DNA of 64,000 nucleotides, taken from the NCBI RefSeq assembly GCF_029784135.1, contig NC_073745.1, positions 45,491,521-45,555,520 on the forward strand, in the 5' to 3' direction. The DNA is from Toxorhynchites rutilus septentrionalis. Taxonomy: Eukaryota > Arthropoda > Insecta > Diptera > Culicidae. Position numbers and translations under genes: made by a program. The notes beneath the pieces were generated by a model. That model ran no database searches and was not told where the DNA came from. It worked only from the letters and a program-made list of their open reading frames with translations. Position 1 is the stretch's first letter. Each line of letters opens with the position of its first letter. Shown piece by piece: positions 11,006 to 23,075 of the stretch.

Positions 11006-11589
11006 TGTTTTGCTTTTTGAATTTGAAATAAGAATTTGATTTTTGATTCATCCCCTTATAGTCAGAAAACACCTTTCTTACATGAAAAAAAATCATTTAC
11101 CCAGATTCTTTCAGAAGGTGATAGACGATCAGATTTGATGAAAAAAAATGGAAGACGATTCTGTTGCTTTCATCTGAAAGATGAGAAAATTTAGTATAGG
11201 ATATAGTAGTGAAATAATTCAAAGTTAATTTTTTTAATGTGTTATTATTTATCCTAAAAGTTTATACTAAACCTGATTGTTTCTATCAATTAAATTGAAG
11301 CTTTCTAACCGCTCTACAATTTGTTCTTCGACACCCAACTTCTATCTATCTTAATTTCGCTGCAATATCGATATAAATAATTCCTGGTGAAAATTCAAGC
11401 AAAATCTTCAAAAATCACGATTTTTACCCCACTGTACATGTAATAGCCACTTAAATTTCACCTTAACGTTAAAAGGCTACATTTTTTCTTAGAATACGTT
11501 ATATTTTAAATATATATAAATTTTTTTTTCGAACTGTATATTATCCAAATTAGTATATAATCGAATCACATATAATCGAGTCCGTCCTG

Positions 11590-12489
11590 TAATTATTAAA
11601 CACTGTTGACTTTTAGGATAATTATATCAATCCGAGATTTTTTTATTTGAATACTTTCAAACATCCACGCTTTCTTACTAAGTGAACGTTAGTGAGTCCA
11701 ATTACTGAACTCTTCATTGATTGATTACCCTTCGACCCTTTACAATTTCCTTTTACTATAAATTGTCTAGTACTTCTACAAAAATTCGTCCATATAATTT
11801 AAAATTATTTTCAGACACAATTCTCGTTCATGATTCTTCAAGCATTTGGAAATAACATGTTTCTCCGTTGCATGGAATACATGTTTGATACAGAGAATGT
11901 TACAAAATAAAGACAGCTCAAATCGGACCATTCCTTCCTAGGGTTTAGGGCACACCAACACATTTGGCCTTCCATTTTTGTTTATATAGATAGAAGCTAT
12001 AGGAATGCATTATTCCGTCTGAAAATCCTTTTCCACTTTCGAACAAAAATCAATTTCGTTAGCGTCAACATCAAATGGACTGACAATGCTTAGCTAATTG
12101 TAGAACATATGGGAATTCAATTTTCCGAATTTTCCGACCTTCCTTCAGGATTTTCCAAAAATTTTTTCGATGTTTCTCTCCACTATATTGATCTACGGGA
12201 AGAGACGAATACAACAAAATACAGGAGGCTAAAATCGGACCATCGCTTCTTCGGGGTTTCCGCTTACCAACAGATTTTGTCCTACATTTTCATTTATATA
12301 GATATAAAATATGGCAATGCGTTATTTCGCCTGAAAATCCATTTCCACTTACGAACAAAGATCAATTGCGATAGCGCAAACATCGAATGGACTAACAACG
12401 CTTATTATAATGTACATACAAATGAAACACAAACTGGAAACTTAATTCGGATTTCAATGTAATGAAACGCACTGTTATATCTTCTTCTA
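11590..12489. repeat. Degenerate Helitron-related fragments, partly duplicated
   Basis: Two related blocks, about 11915-12110 and 12215-12420, share AAATCGGACCAT, TTTATATAGATA, CTGAAAATCC, TTTTCCACTT and AACATC(A/G)AATGGACT in order. The same series recurs at about 28310-28560. TTTATATAGAT is the inverted form of the Helitron 5' end TCTATATA. The 12109-12462 open frame runs through this repeat and has no protein similarity I recognise. Confidence 0.5.
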
Positions 12490-12868
12490 TCTATACAAAG
12501 AAAAAATGATCGCCGGATATGTTGAAAAGAGCAGAACTCGAGGAAGGAATTTAACGATTGTTTTTATTCTATCATATTTTCTGTATAAAACATTTATTCC
12601 ATGTAACGAAGTAACATATTATGATTGAAAAATCTTGAACGAGAATTGTGTCTGAAAATAATCTGATATTATAATGATGAGTTTTGTTAGAAATACTAGG
12701 AATTGTATAGTAAGAGGTAAATTCAACGTGGTCGATTAGAAGATCAATCAATGAGCAGATCTGCGATTGGACCCATGAACTTGCTCATAGTAAGAAAACG
12801 TGAATGTTTGAAGGTATTGATAACAAAACACAAATTTTGGGCGGGACGAAGTTTGCCGGATCAGCTAG
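12490..12868 (+). mobile_element. Helitron copy with 3' end GATCAGCTAG
   Basis: The 3' terminus is GACGAAGTTTGCCGGATCAG-CTAG followed by T, nearly identical to the terminus at 10460 but on the plus strand. Upstream, AAACACAAATTTTGGGCGGG matches the subterminal part of the 10460 copy. A plausible 5' end is A|TCTATACAAAG at 12489-12490, but that end is much less certain than the 3' end. Confidence 0.5.
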
Positions 12869-12879
12869 TACATAATAAA

Positions 12880-15560
12880 TCAAAACGAAATCTTCGCATC
12901 AGTCAACAAGAACAAGTGTTATTCCAAAGGCTTTTTCACGAAAACGAATCACCCTACAGCGTCGTTTGCAAACGTAACAATCACCTTGAGCCCAAAACCT
13001 TGTTCCGCCAATTTCTTGAATAAGCAAGCGAGCGAATTATGGCCGCTCCTTGCGAATCAATCAGTTCCTGTGTTGATCCAAAAAGTCTTCCCAATTAAAG
13101 TTCCTAATTGTACACAATCAATTTACGCACACTTAATGAGTTGTGTTTCAGCTGCACGGCCAAACGGGAGTGGGAGATAGCGATGTTCGCTTCCAGTTTT
13201 AATGAACGTCCCGCGGGTTGGAAAGTGACTCATTAGTCAACCGCTCAACGGCCGGAATTTCCCTCTCGGTGGGTATCAATTTCCCCCTCGCGTTCGACAA
13301 GCCGACACTTGACGGTGGCGAACTGTGTACTCTCTGTGTGCGCAATCAATTTGAACAAATTTCCTGTGAAAATTAAAGATATTTATCTTGCCAAACGAAT
13401 CAACGAATCGCCACAAAAACTAAGCCATAAGAAGAAACAACGATTGCGTTTGTGTCCCTCACCAGCTATGCGCGCGGGAGCTCCTGGTTTCGTGGTTCGC
13501 TTCATTTCCCGGCACGTAATAAATGGAGAATTTAAATAATTATAAAACCGTCCAAATGGATTGCTACCGGCGGCTGTATTCGTTGTTTTGGTTACTTGTT
13601 ATTCGCCCATTCCAAGTGCCCGGGAATCGTTTTTCCGAACTAGCTGCCACCGCCCAATTGGCCACAGCAAAGCCACGCAGTAAATCGAAATGAAATGAAT
13701 TGAGACGCACCCCGCCTCGCTGGCGCAGAGCTCCACCTGCTATCCCAGTGAATGTGAAAATAAAAAAAAACTAATGTAAGAAACTTACAACAATATAAAT
13801 AATGCTCATTTGTTTCAATCTCGGCGGAGCTGGAAGGGCAGACCATTGCTGGAATAAAAATAAAACCGCCAGAAAGAAACCACAAGCGGCGGCAGCGGCG
13901 TCGGTCTGTCCACAGATGGCCCGCGTGGGACCCCGGCCATTGCAGCGAACAGTACAAGTTGTGGTGTTGCTGTAAGTGCGGTTATTTCAATCTTCCTCTC
14001 GGACGCGGAGAGGTGGCCGCTCTTCCTGTTCGGAAAACCGCACAAACTATTGGATCCACCTCCCTGGATCCGCGGGGATACGATACACACAAACTCCGAG
14101 ACCCAAAGGCGGTAGAGCCAATTGGAGCAGTGTAATACCAGATATGTGCACTTGAGCATTCGAAGGGAGGACTACTCGAATAGAAGAAGACATGTATACC
14201 GTATCCTGTTTGCAATTGGTTTAGCCCCTCTTCAGCGCACTGCCGATACCGACTGGATAAATGACGAACGACCGGCTGCCGAGGCGTATGTTTTCTGTTT
14301 TGTAGTTTTGCGGAAAAAATAATTACTTCCCTGTGGTTCCCAAACTGACATTTATTTATTTATATTCGTCTATAAATTACCTATTTATATTCATAAGCAA
14401 TTAGGGGAAGTTTAATTGCATTTTACTTATGTTTTCTGTACGTCTTCCAGCGGCCATAAACGCACACCAATCCAGAAACGAACACACACTTCAACACAGC
14501 TGTGTCTGCGGTCGCGAAGCAAATTAATAAGTAATAATAGACTCAAGATTTATTATCGCGATTTCACGCCACTGCTACCTAGGCGTGGAGTTTGCAAACG
14601 GGGGCTCAATCCTGGGCCCAAAGGTGGGCTTTACGGGTATTCGCGTGCCGTCACCAAATCATCCCACCCCACCCCGCCACGCCTCAACCGAAGCCTACAC
14701 CGATGTTGAACAGATTTATCACATTTGCGTAATTTATGGCTAGCGAAAGCATTTTAAATCAGACCAACTGGGCTCGCGCGAAGAAGCGCTGCTTTCTACC
14801 TGCCGCTAATTAGCATCGCCGCGAACGAATGAGATAAATATTTTATCAAATCGAACAACAATATTTCTTACTTAAAACAAACATTCAAGAAGTGATTTGG
14901 GTACTCGCCCGAGGGAGCATTCAAAGCAATATTCAAAACCATAATAATTTATGAGCGGTTGATTTTTAAGTCGACGAGGTCGAGGATTGCATTAATTTCG
15001 TGGGTACTTATCGGAACGAAAGTGGCACTGGGTAAAATGGGAATCCTCAATTCGGATGCTCGCTAAGATATTCTTCTGTGTGGCGTGTATCTCGTGCGGA
15101 GTGGAAAAGTATCATGATTAACAACTAGAAAAAAAAATTGAACACGTGACTCTTGTACCAATCGACCACTTGTGACTGATCGTATGTGAACCACAAACGC
15201 TGGCACAGAAAATACCGCCCGCACTGCTACCCCATTCCATCATCCAAACCGGGAAGACGCGGGACCGCGAATAGAATTATGAGAAACGATACCATTTGCG
15301 TGTGCGTTGCTTGAAGCCGCATTAATATATAACATCGTAATAAATCTTCCGCTCAAACTGGAGGGCCAAAGAACTGGCGGCAGAAGAAAAAATAAACGGA
15401 ATATAAAATATCGAACCATCGGAATGGTGACTGCCAATGGGAATTCGAAGCTGGGGAAGCCGATCTCGGGATTCGTTTGTTTTTGGTTAGAGACAATGCC
15501 GGAAAATGGTTACAAAGCCGTGAGCCGCTGCTGCTGCTGTTGCTCCTGGTGGCAAATGAT
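12880..15560. other. GC-richer, non-repetitive-looking island (largest)
   Basis: About 2.7 kb of mixed-composition DNA with no second copy in the window. Short frames exist on both strands (for example 13640-13957 and 13815-14159 minus, 14416-14709 plus), but none contains a recognisable domain. I looked for homeodomain, zinc-finger, kinase and transposase motifs and saw none. Short CTG runs near 15525 are simple sequence. Probably host intron or intergenic DNA. Confidence 0.4.
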
Positions 15561-16198
15561 GTTGTTCTGGTACTAATTTATATGTTTGAAACATGTGATG
15601 ATGGGATATTGATTTAAGAGGGGATTTTGTCTTGGGTTGGCATTTTAAATTTTAACGGTTCAAAAATAATGATAATCAAACTGACGGAATGCTTTTTCAA
15701 GATGCGCTGGTAATGTTTAGATACGACACTTTACTTGCAGTCAATAAATGGAAGCGTAGGAATTATACATTTGTATTATTACTCCAACAAGTGGTTTTCA
15801 CATTGGGTCGCGTAAATCCTAAGCAAACTTTGCGCTTACATTAAATTGAAGAATACAATAGTATATAATTTGAAATATGATTTGCGATGAAACTTAGTTT
15901 TGTAAAGGATAATTGAGTTTGCATTTTTTATAACGTTAACATAAATGAATCCCTTGAAAGAAATACTATTTTCACTGGGATTCATACATATTTGCACTAC
16001 ATGGTATTGTCCGCTCACCTCGTACCTAACTATATTGTGCTGTCCTGTTGGAAATGTAAATTGTTTCATTTTTAAATAAAAAAAAATTATAGGAGGTTGT
16101 GTTCAAGACACGACCACATTGTTGACGTGGAACTACGCTGTGGTTTTATTCAAGTCGCTTGCTTATAACTGTGGATATTATTTTATAATCCAACGAAA
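15561..16198. other. AT-rich stretch, nothing recognised
   Basis: It contains GTTGACGTGGAACTACG near 16130, which resembles the GACGTGGGACTACG end of element A. There is no second end, so at most it is a remnant. The frame at 15836-16069 has no recognisable content. Confidence 0.4.
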
Positions 16199-16214
16199 AT
16201 TTTTAAATAACCTT

Positions 16215-16735
16215 TCTACCAGATTGGTCAGTATTTTGCTGCTGTTATTCGTTCACCCAATCGACGTATGCCCGACGCATTCCATGGTCACCACGCTCTA
16301 ATTTTTGTACCAGTTGGACTTTATATGGATGTAGGTGCAAGTCCAAATGCAAAATTCGCCACAATGATGTGTTTGACAAGCCCAATTGCTGAGCACGCCG
16401 TGGAATCGAAACATTCGGGCAGCAACAGCAGCAATATTTTCGGCCGAACGCACATTACGATGATGCACAGGTTTCACAATATCCGCTACGGATCCAGTTT
16501 GTTCGAATTTACACATTACATTAGCGATTGTGTGCTCTGTAGGCCGTCCATGACGACCAAAATCCGTCCGTAATGCTCGAAAAATATTTTCCGGTTTTTC
16601 ATCATTTTTATAGTATAATTTAACAAAATTAACACGTTGTGCGATGCTAAAACGATCCATATTGTAAAATGGCAGACATTCAACTAACGATATGACGCTT
16701 TGGTTGACATCTATGTCAAACGGTTGTGATCATTT
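16215..16735 (-). pseudogene. Mariner-like transposase fragment (N-terminal part)
   Basis: On the minus strand, ATG at 16660 begins MDRFSIAQRVNFVKLYYKN, the helix-turn-helix N-terminus of an arthropod Tc1/mariner-superfamily transposase. RALRTDFGRHGRPTEHTI, TGSVADIVKP and the second helix-turn-helix region follow. A frameshift near 16360 moves the downstream similarity (LHLHPYKVQLVQKLERGDHG, then MRRAYVDWVNE) into another frame, ending near 16235. The catalytic domain is missing. The upstream leader matches that of the copy at 40655-43231, so both belong to one family. Inactive. Confidence 0.82.
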
Positions 16736-17244
16736 TTTGGACAAATCATGATCAGAGGTGGTCAAACCATGATCATAATTCCTCTTTGAGGAAAATCGTT
16801 AAAAAAAAATAAAAATTTGAATAATTTCAACGCCTTATGGTAGTATTAGCAACTAGAGACTTGGGGCTTTTCAACAAACCCAAACTCGTGTCGATTATAT
16901 GTGATATTCATGAAGAAAAATCGATTTGCATTTACTAGTTGCGTAAAAACACCCCAAAAAGCATTTTTTTCGATGTTTTTTTATGTTTTCAATCAAATAG
17001 GTACCAAAGTAGAAAGCTTAAAAGAATATTAAACTAATTAATTAAAAATATCAACCAAATAATATCTGTGCATAAGGTTAAGATCTGTTTTCTGCATCAT
17101 ATGCCTTAAGCGTCCGAAATATGATTCAGAACGGTAGATTATAGTAGGTAAATCTAGATCAAGTAATCAAGTAAATATAATAATTTCTAGTAAAAAATGA
17201 GTATTTTTTTTCATATTTCATGATTTTTCTTTACAATGAACAAC

Positions 17245-17342
17245 TTCAAAGGTACAGATTTTTTGAAGAAAAATTACAGTTGAGAAAGGTTTTTTTTCCC
17301 TTCGGACATATTCAGATTAAAATGTGGCAACACTGCTCACGA
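17245..17342. repeat. Dispersed terminus GGTACAGATTTTTT...GTGGCAACACTG
   Basis: It ends AAAATGTGGCAACACTG, preceded by GGTACAGATTTTTTG. The same arrangement forms the inverted ends of the composite at 52508-55794, and a degraded version lies near 20085-20186. It looks like one end of a DNA element whose other end is lost. Confidence 0.5.
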
Positions 17343-17479
17343 TTTCACTCGACAACGGATCAACGGATTTGAACAGTCAATATAAGGTTTGATGCGTCTT
17401 AGTCTGCGTCAGATTTGTATGCCAAAAAAGTTATGAAAACCATTCGGAAAGATGGAAAATTTAAAAGTCATTTTTTTGG

Positions 17480-17930
17480 CAAATTTTGCAAATTAATCAT
17501 CTGAATCGATCCAGTAGTTCAAAACATATGAATTTTTGCAGTGGAAAAAAGGGGGAAACTTTGTTTTTTCGAATCATCGATTAACTTTGAAAAATTATAT
17601 CTCAAAAACGAAAAAACACTTTTCTGATATCGTGATATGTTATGTATAAAATATTCAGATTTAGGAAAAAATATTTTAAAAAAATATAGCGCCCTCTAGT
17701 CCAAAGCAATGAAAACAATAAAATTGGAACAATCATTACTTACGATATTAAAATCGATTTTTTTTTTTGCAAGTGGAAAAAATGATTTTTCGGACAACCC
17801 TTAAATGGAAATGGGCACCCTAATAAAAAATTTAAAAAAACATGGGTCTAATGTTTCACGATAAAGAACAAAATTACTACATTTGACGAAAATCTGAGAA
17901 CCACTATATTGGTTTGGCATGGAATAGCTG
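17480..17930. repeat. Truncated copy of the CAG-ended foldback family (right end present)
   Basis: Landmarks in family order: CATCTGAATCGATCCAGTAG, TATAGCGCCCTCTAGTCC, GGGCACCCTAATAAAA, CATGGGTCTAATGTTTC, and the inverted terminus AACCACTATATTGG then GGCATGGAATAGCTG. I could not place a clear left terminus. Confidence 0.55.
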
Positions 17931-18114
17931 TATACAAATGAAAACGAGTTGGTGTCCGTTTCTCACGATTCAGTTTTATATGCCAAAAAAGAAGTAATAT
18001 ACCACGAATAAAGATCACGTACAGAAAAAAAAATTCTGTGGGAACTTGAGTGTCCGAAATTATTTAAATGAAAATATCCATTGTAGGTGGGACGAAGTTC
18101 ACCGGGTCAACTAG
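17931..18114 (+). mobile_element. Helitron 3' terminus remnant
   Basis: GGTGGGACGAAGTTCACCGG followed by GTCAACTAG|T (CTAG at 18111-18114) matches the Helitron 3' ends at 10460 and 12868. No convincing 5' end is visible upstream, so only the 3' portion is claimed; the start given is arbitrary. Confidence 0.45.
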
Positions 18115-18529
18115 TAGAGGATCAATCTCTCAGAATCCATGCTGTTTTTTCTTCTTAGATAGAAAATCAGCAGAACGATTGCTGTGCCATAGAACTATAA
18201 AAAAAATCCAAGTAGCTTTTCAGTAACTCATAACAAAAATACACCTCCAACGCTCCCAAAAACAACGTTCCGAAGAACAAGCAGAACGGCAACAGGAAAT
18301 CTGAAACGAATCGGTTGTATGATGGTGGCCTTCAGTTTTCTCACCAATGAGAAAAATGCTGTAGCAATAAAATACGTGGAATATATTTTTTTTTTATTTA
18401 ATTTTTTTTAATTTTTAATTTTTTTTTTCGCATTTGTTTAAGTGCAATACACTAGATTCAGATCTCACCTGTCAATAAATGGACCGTTTGAAGCTATCGA
18501 TTGAACAATTCTGGGAAATTTTGAAAACC

Positions 18530-18765
18530 CCGAATTCCGGTGATTTTTCGGTTTTCAAAAAACTCAAATTTTAACGTCTGCGACTCTAGTAAATGAAGTC
18601 CGATTGAGCTAACATTTTGCAATGGGCAGCAAGTTCTGAATGGAAAATCGAGAAATTTTTATTGGCACCTAGTCTCAGAGTGTCGATTTTTGACAAAAAA
18701 AAAAGTTTCGAGATGACAGTAGATCTCGACGTTTTATGCAATTTTAAGACATTTGGCATATTTTT
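18530..18765. repeat. Foldback-arm fragment
   Basis: It resembles the right arm of the foldback at 60220-62367: GTCCGATTGAGCTAACATTT, GAAAATCGAGA, GTGTCGATTTTTGACA, and CGACGTTTTATGCAATTTTA then AGACATTTGGCAT. A single arm only. Confidence 0.5.
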
Positions 18766-18782
18766 TTTTTCAGAGTGATAAT

Positions 18783-18989
18783 AAAATGGTATTAAGAGAA
18801 GATCTTCAAAATCTATTGCTAAAGTTTTTCGCCAATAAGGACCATGACTTCTAAGAGAGAGACACTATGAAATGGCAACAAATTTTGCAACAAAACGGTG
18901 AATATTTGATCAAAATCGGACAAGCTGAGGCATATCAAAAAAAGTCTTGAATTTCACGCAAAAATAATGGATAACTTTTTCCCCCAACC
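18783..18989 (+). pseudogene. Mariner transposase C-terminal fragment plus right terminal repeat
   Basis: The plus strand reads REDLQNLLLKFFANKDHDF, a stop, then ERDTMKWQQILQQNGEYLIK and IGQAEAYQ. This is the C-terminal end of a mariner transposase and matches the C-terminus of the element at 26603-27984 residue for residue in many places. It is followed by the inverted terminus AATGGATAACTTTTTCCCCC then AACC-TA. Everything upstream of the C-terminal tail is missing and one stop interrupts it. Confidence 0.78.
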
Positions 18990-19299
18990 TAAATTATTAT
19001 CCATTCTTCCTATGTATTGAGCACAACCACTGCGTGTGATGTCAGCATCGGGAAAGACTGATGTCTGCTATCCGCAGTGAGACTGTGGCTTGAATGATAA
19101 TATTTGTTCGAATTATAGAAGTATAACAAATTCTCAGTGTATTGAAAAAGACGAATTTGAATAACTAAACTAAACTTTCGCCTTTGAGAATGGTCATTTG
19201 GAAGTCCGGTTGCTAACTGCATGACTTTTGAATCGTGGATACTGTGATTTGAAATTGGGGATGCTCTGATTTTGAATCACGAATGGATTTCTTCATGAA

Positions 19300-20186
19300 A
19301 TTGAATACGGGCGGAGTCTCAACTGCAATATTCCAATATTTATGCGCGTTTGATCCGCAGTAGTACATAAATATGATAACTCGCTGATATACTAGTTGCT
19401 CGTTATTGACACCATAGATAGGTAAGCACAAAAATGCACAGAGCAAATGTATAAGAAAATGGGAATGCTTCCAGTTTTCGTTAATTGAAACCATTCACTA
19501 ATTAGAATCCAGTAATGAAGAGAAAATCAGTGAAATTAGAGAATTTCCAATTTGATTGGTAAGCAGATTTTCGAAATATAAATACAGCAAAAATAGTTAT
19601 TAACGTTAAATCTATTTCATAAAAACGTGTCCTGTTTTCTGATTTGGAAAAAATACTGAAAGACATAGTCCTGTGTCAATAAAGTAGGTAATGATTGCTT
19701 AGGTTTTCATACTGTATTTAATTTTTATATTCACATGGTTGAGAGATATATTTTTTTGGGGGTTTTTGAAAGCTCTCCCGGAAAGAATTTTTTGGTTTTT
19801 TAAAAGCTCAGGCTTTTTTATATATCACATCCAAAAATCAGATATGTGTTTTTTTTTGTTTTTAAGTTATGTTTTCTCAAAGTAAACATGTTTTCAGCAT
19901 TCGTTCAAAGTTCCTATGCGACTAGACTAGCATACTCCTACATTGCTTTATAGCGACTGTAACATGATGACATTATTTCTAATCCCAGACTATCATATAC
20001 GTAGAGGCTTGATTAAATTTCGATGATATTTTATATATAGAGTATTTATCCGTGCGAAGAAAATCAGTTTTTTATGCAGTAAATATTTTTGATGGTACAG
20101 ATTTTGGTACCGATTTTTGAAAGAAAAAGTACAGATGGAAAAGATTTTTATCCTTCCAGTACAGATGAAAATGTGACAGCACTTTC
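19300..20186. repeat. Dispersed repeat shared with 54870-55794
   Basis: Landmarks shared with the right part of the composite at 52508-55794: GCAATATT, AAAATGGGAATGCTTCCAGT, AGAGAATTTCC, GAAACGTG/AAAACGTGTCCTGTTTTC, a CTGAAAGAC near 19660, and finally a degraded TCCAGTACAGATGAAAATGTG end. It is therefore probably an older copy of the same element, lacking the left end. Confidence 0.45.
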
Positions 20187-20394
20187 GATAAATAATTTCT
20201 TTAGTTTTTTTTTTTTTTTTCATTGTGCAATGCTTCAGTTTGTCAAACCAAGAAAAACAAAGAAGGCATATTTTTTAAACTATTAAATTTTTAAATTTAC
20301 CATGTCTCGAGTCTAAATATTTATAACGTAACAGATAAACGAGAAGGTTTGCTTATGTTTGCAGAAGGAAAATTGCTACAAAATGTTACACTCT

Positions 20395-20874
20395 TTTTTT
20401 TTATCCCATTTATTTTTTAAGGCTCATTAGCATTTTAGCAGTAAAGGAGCCGAATTTTAATCGTGTACATGTCACATGGTTATCATATCTATAATTAGCA
20501 CATTACACAGTTGCCATTCGCCAGTATTCCTTCTATACCATTACATATGGTACATTCACACAGTAGCCATTTAGGCGTAAGGGTATTCTTTCTGTTCATC
20601 CATTATCCAGTTAAACCACCGGATAGCGAAGACAGTTAATTGATCATTGTTGAGTTATTTATAGAACAGCAGCCCGATGTGTCTTGCAGAGCAGAGCAGT
20701 TGTATGGATGAATCGATCTAATTTCGACCGTGGATCGATCTCCATCGCTGATGATTATTGCGTGGACGTAGCTATTCTGTAACAACACAAAGATGGTCAA
20801 TGAGGGCCCTTTTGAACTCACGATCGATCGCTTACTAAGCGAACGCGCAACCAATGTGGCTACGGAGACCCCCT
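20395..20874 (-). mobile_element. tRNA-derived SINE (Thr-like head), full length, 15-bp target duplication
   Basis: On the minus strand it begins AGGGGGTCTCCGTAGCCACA, then TTGGTTGCGCGTTCGCTTAG, TAAGCGATCGATCGTGAG and TTCAAAAGGGCCC. This reads as a tRNA-like head with an AGT anticodon-loop position and a B box-like GTGAGTTCAAA. A long body follows, and a 3' end with GGCTCC...GAGCC pairing before an A-rich tail (T run at 20395). Flanks are AAAATGTTACACTCT at 20380-20394 and 20875-20889, a perfect 15-bp duplication. A second copy is at 32041-32353, and a 60-bp piece of the same 3' tail at 43979-44038. The tRNA assignment is by eye. Confidence 0.82.
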
Positions 20875-20889
20875 AAAATGTTACACTCT

Positions 20890-22699
20890 GTTTTCATGCT
20901 AATTTGAGGAAAAAGTTTTGAGGTAAAATTTTATGTTAAAATCAAATCATTTTCGACGAAAAATTCCAGAATATCATATGAAGTAATATGATTGTAGCTT
21001 ATTTACGTTTCATTGAATGTGTCATTGAGAACTAAAAGTAGTGTTATCTAGAAATTTAAAAAAAAATACATGAGCAGAATTTCAGATATTTTTTTTTCTT
21101 ATTCATTCGTGTGAATGTTACATTCGGGTTTACGCATTTCGGATGTTTTCTAGTGAATGTTATATAACTCAATAACTCAATGACCTCTTTCTAAGAATTG
21201 AAAATACGCCGACAACGGTATGTGCAAATATGTTTAATATATTTTTTTTTTGCTTTAAGATCGACCATGAAAAGGACTATTTTCGCAGAAAGTGTTGAGT
21301 TAACGCGGTCTTATTTGACGAAGTGGAACAAAATATCAGTGTAACTAGTTTCTACGACCTTAAAGAGGAATTTCATATCAAATCGACTAGCCACCATCTC
21401 AGATAACAGTGAAACATTGTGGATGTAAAAACATTAGCTATTTAAGCAACTTTGCATACTTAATATCCCCAAAAAAAAACCATTTTTTTTAAAGTTCCTC
21501 AATTTTTACAAAAAAAAATCTGGCTCTAAAACTGCCCTTTTTGTCAAAGACTGAAATGTAACAAAATATTACAAAAGAGTAGGTGTTTAAATTTTCATAA
21601 AAAAATATATCGAGTATACTTTTTATTCTGTTATTATATTCTGTAAACGTCTTGCCTTTTCTGTCACGAGAATCTGACAGTTTTTTTTTTTGTAATATAA
21701 TTTTTTTTTCAAAAAACACTGAAAGATTATAAGACCTAAAAAATGTTCATGCAATAGCAAACAGTAGGAAATTGTCCAGGTTTTCATCTAAAAATGTCAA
21801 AATGAATATTGAAAAATTGAAACTGAGAAAAAAACATACAATAGGCAACTCCATAAATCTGAGGAAGGATACTTCTGCAGGAAAAGAGCTTTTCTAACAA
21901 GAACTTTTTCACGTTTCCTTTAAAAATTACTGCTAATGTTTTCTAGTAACATTTTTGTATCTAAATTGTCACGATTGAAAGCTTGTTTTCTTGTGTTGCC
22001 ATTGTGTATTTATCAGACTATATTGGCATTTATTTGAAGAAGAGGGTATGATTGAATGAAAAAACAACTCAAAAAAATAAGTTTTCTTCGTCTTTATTAT
22101 GTTTTAATAGTCATCTTATTCAGCCTCCTCAAAACAGAGTAATTTTTGATACACCAACACAAATATCCAAATTCGAAGTTTTCACTGTTATTAATTAAAA
22201 GTAAGCAACTGAATATAATTCATGGAAGTCAAAAGAGCTATAAAATAACATAAAAACGGATCAATCGATTGTGGTTCCATTGGAGTAAGAATCAGAACAT
22301 AGCATAACTGCATGCTCGAAACAAACATATTTTTTACATTTCATGCAGTTGTTGCGTGTTGTTTTTCGGGTCTTTTATCGAAGAGAAGAATATATAAAAA
22401 TTCACACAAATTCTTCCACAAGTGTGTATACGTATAACCATTATATTTAGCGAATAACTATGCGAAAGTCAAACATTTACATTTTGCTTTTGAACGTAGA
22501 AATTTAACGGCGAATACATCGACGAATAGTTAATATCCGTTCAATCCAGTTACAACAGGGTTTGAAAACAAATAAGAATAGTCCGGTAATGATCTTATGC
22601 ATTATATTCTATAAATATTCCACGCCACTAACATTAATTTATACATTTCATTCAACAATATTCTAGAATATGAAAAAAGGCACTTGTACAAAAAAGTTA
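20890..22699. other. AT-rich stretch, nothing recognised
   Basis: Mostly A/T runs and short frames without known motifs (for example 21489-21719 minus). I saw no terminal repeats, tRNA-like heads or transposase motifs. It may contain old unrecognisable repeats. Confidence 0.45.
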
Positions 22700-22899
22700 C
22701 GCCCCTACTCGCGTCGGTATGTCAGACCGTATGTGTAAAAAAGTGGCACACGTCCCCTTTGTACCAACGCATGCGATACGCTAAACGATGACGAACGACG
22801 AATAACAAAACTAGAGAGAATCGCAAAGTCGTAGTGTTGATAGTTTCTGAGAAATGAACGAATTATTGATTTCTCTGTCTGATAGACCAATGCGCGAGT

Positions 22900-23061
22900 G
22901 GAGGCGATCTGGCGTAGTGGTAACATCCATGCCTCTCACGCTAAAGGTCACGAGTTCAATTCTCACTCCCGACATTCTTCCAAAAATGGAAGTAAAAGTG
23001 ACGAACCAGCCTAATGAGTTGAAAATCACTATAATACAGATAAAAAAAAAAAAAAAAAAAA
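22900..23061 (+). mobile_element. tRNA-Val-like SINE, copy 1, 14-bp target duplication
   Basis: The head is GGAGGCGATCTGGCGTAGTG, GTAACATCC, GCCTCTCACGCTAAAGGTCA, CGAGTTCAATTCTCACTCC. GTAGTGGTAA fits the A box, and CGAGTTCAATTC is a degenerate B box. The middle strongly resembles a tRNA-Val(CAC) anticodon region. After AAGTGACGAACCAGCC and CACTATAATACAGA there is a long A tail. ACCAATGCGCGAGT lies on both sides (22886-22899 and 23062-23075), a perfect duplication. Copies 2-4 are at 33013, 45677 and 63539. Confidence 0.85.
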
Positions 23062-23075
23062 ACCAATGCGCGAGT

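Larger units (their letters stand above)
9352..11589. mobile_element. Inverted-repeat composite with CGGACTCGATTATAT ends
   Basis: The left end TA-CAGCGCGGACTCGATTATAT and the right end (inverted) CAGGACGGACTCGATTATAT-TA match at about 17 of 20 bases and face each other with TA outside. This fits a Tc1/mariner-type non-autonomous element. Between them sit element A copy 1 (9425-10425) and a Helitron (10460-11005), so most of the length is nested insertions. The same terminus appears once more at 63931-63950. That the two ends belong to one original element is inference; they could be two separate copies. Confidence 0.5.

Noticed and set aside
14575..14660. Possible tRNA or structured RNA in the GC-rich stretch
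   Set aside because: No B box and no cloverleaf pairing. GGGC/GCCC pairs are explained by base composition.
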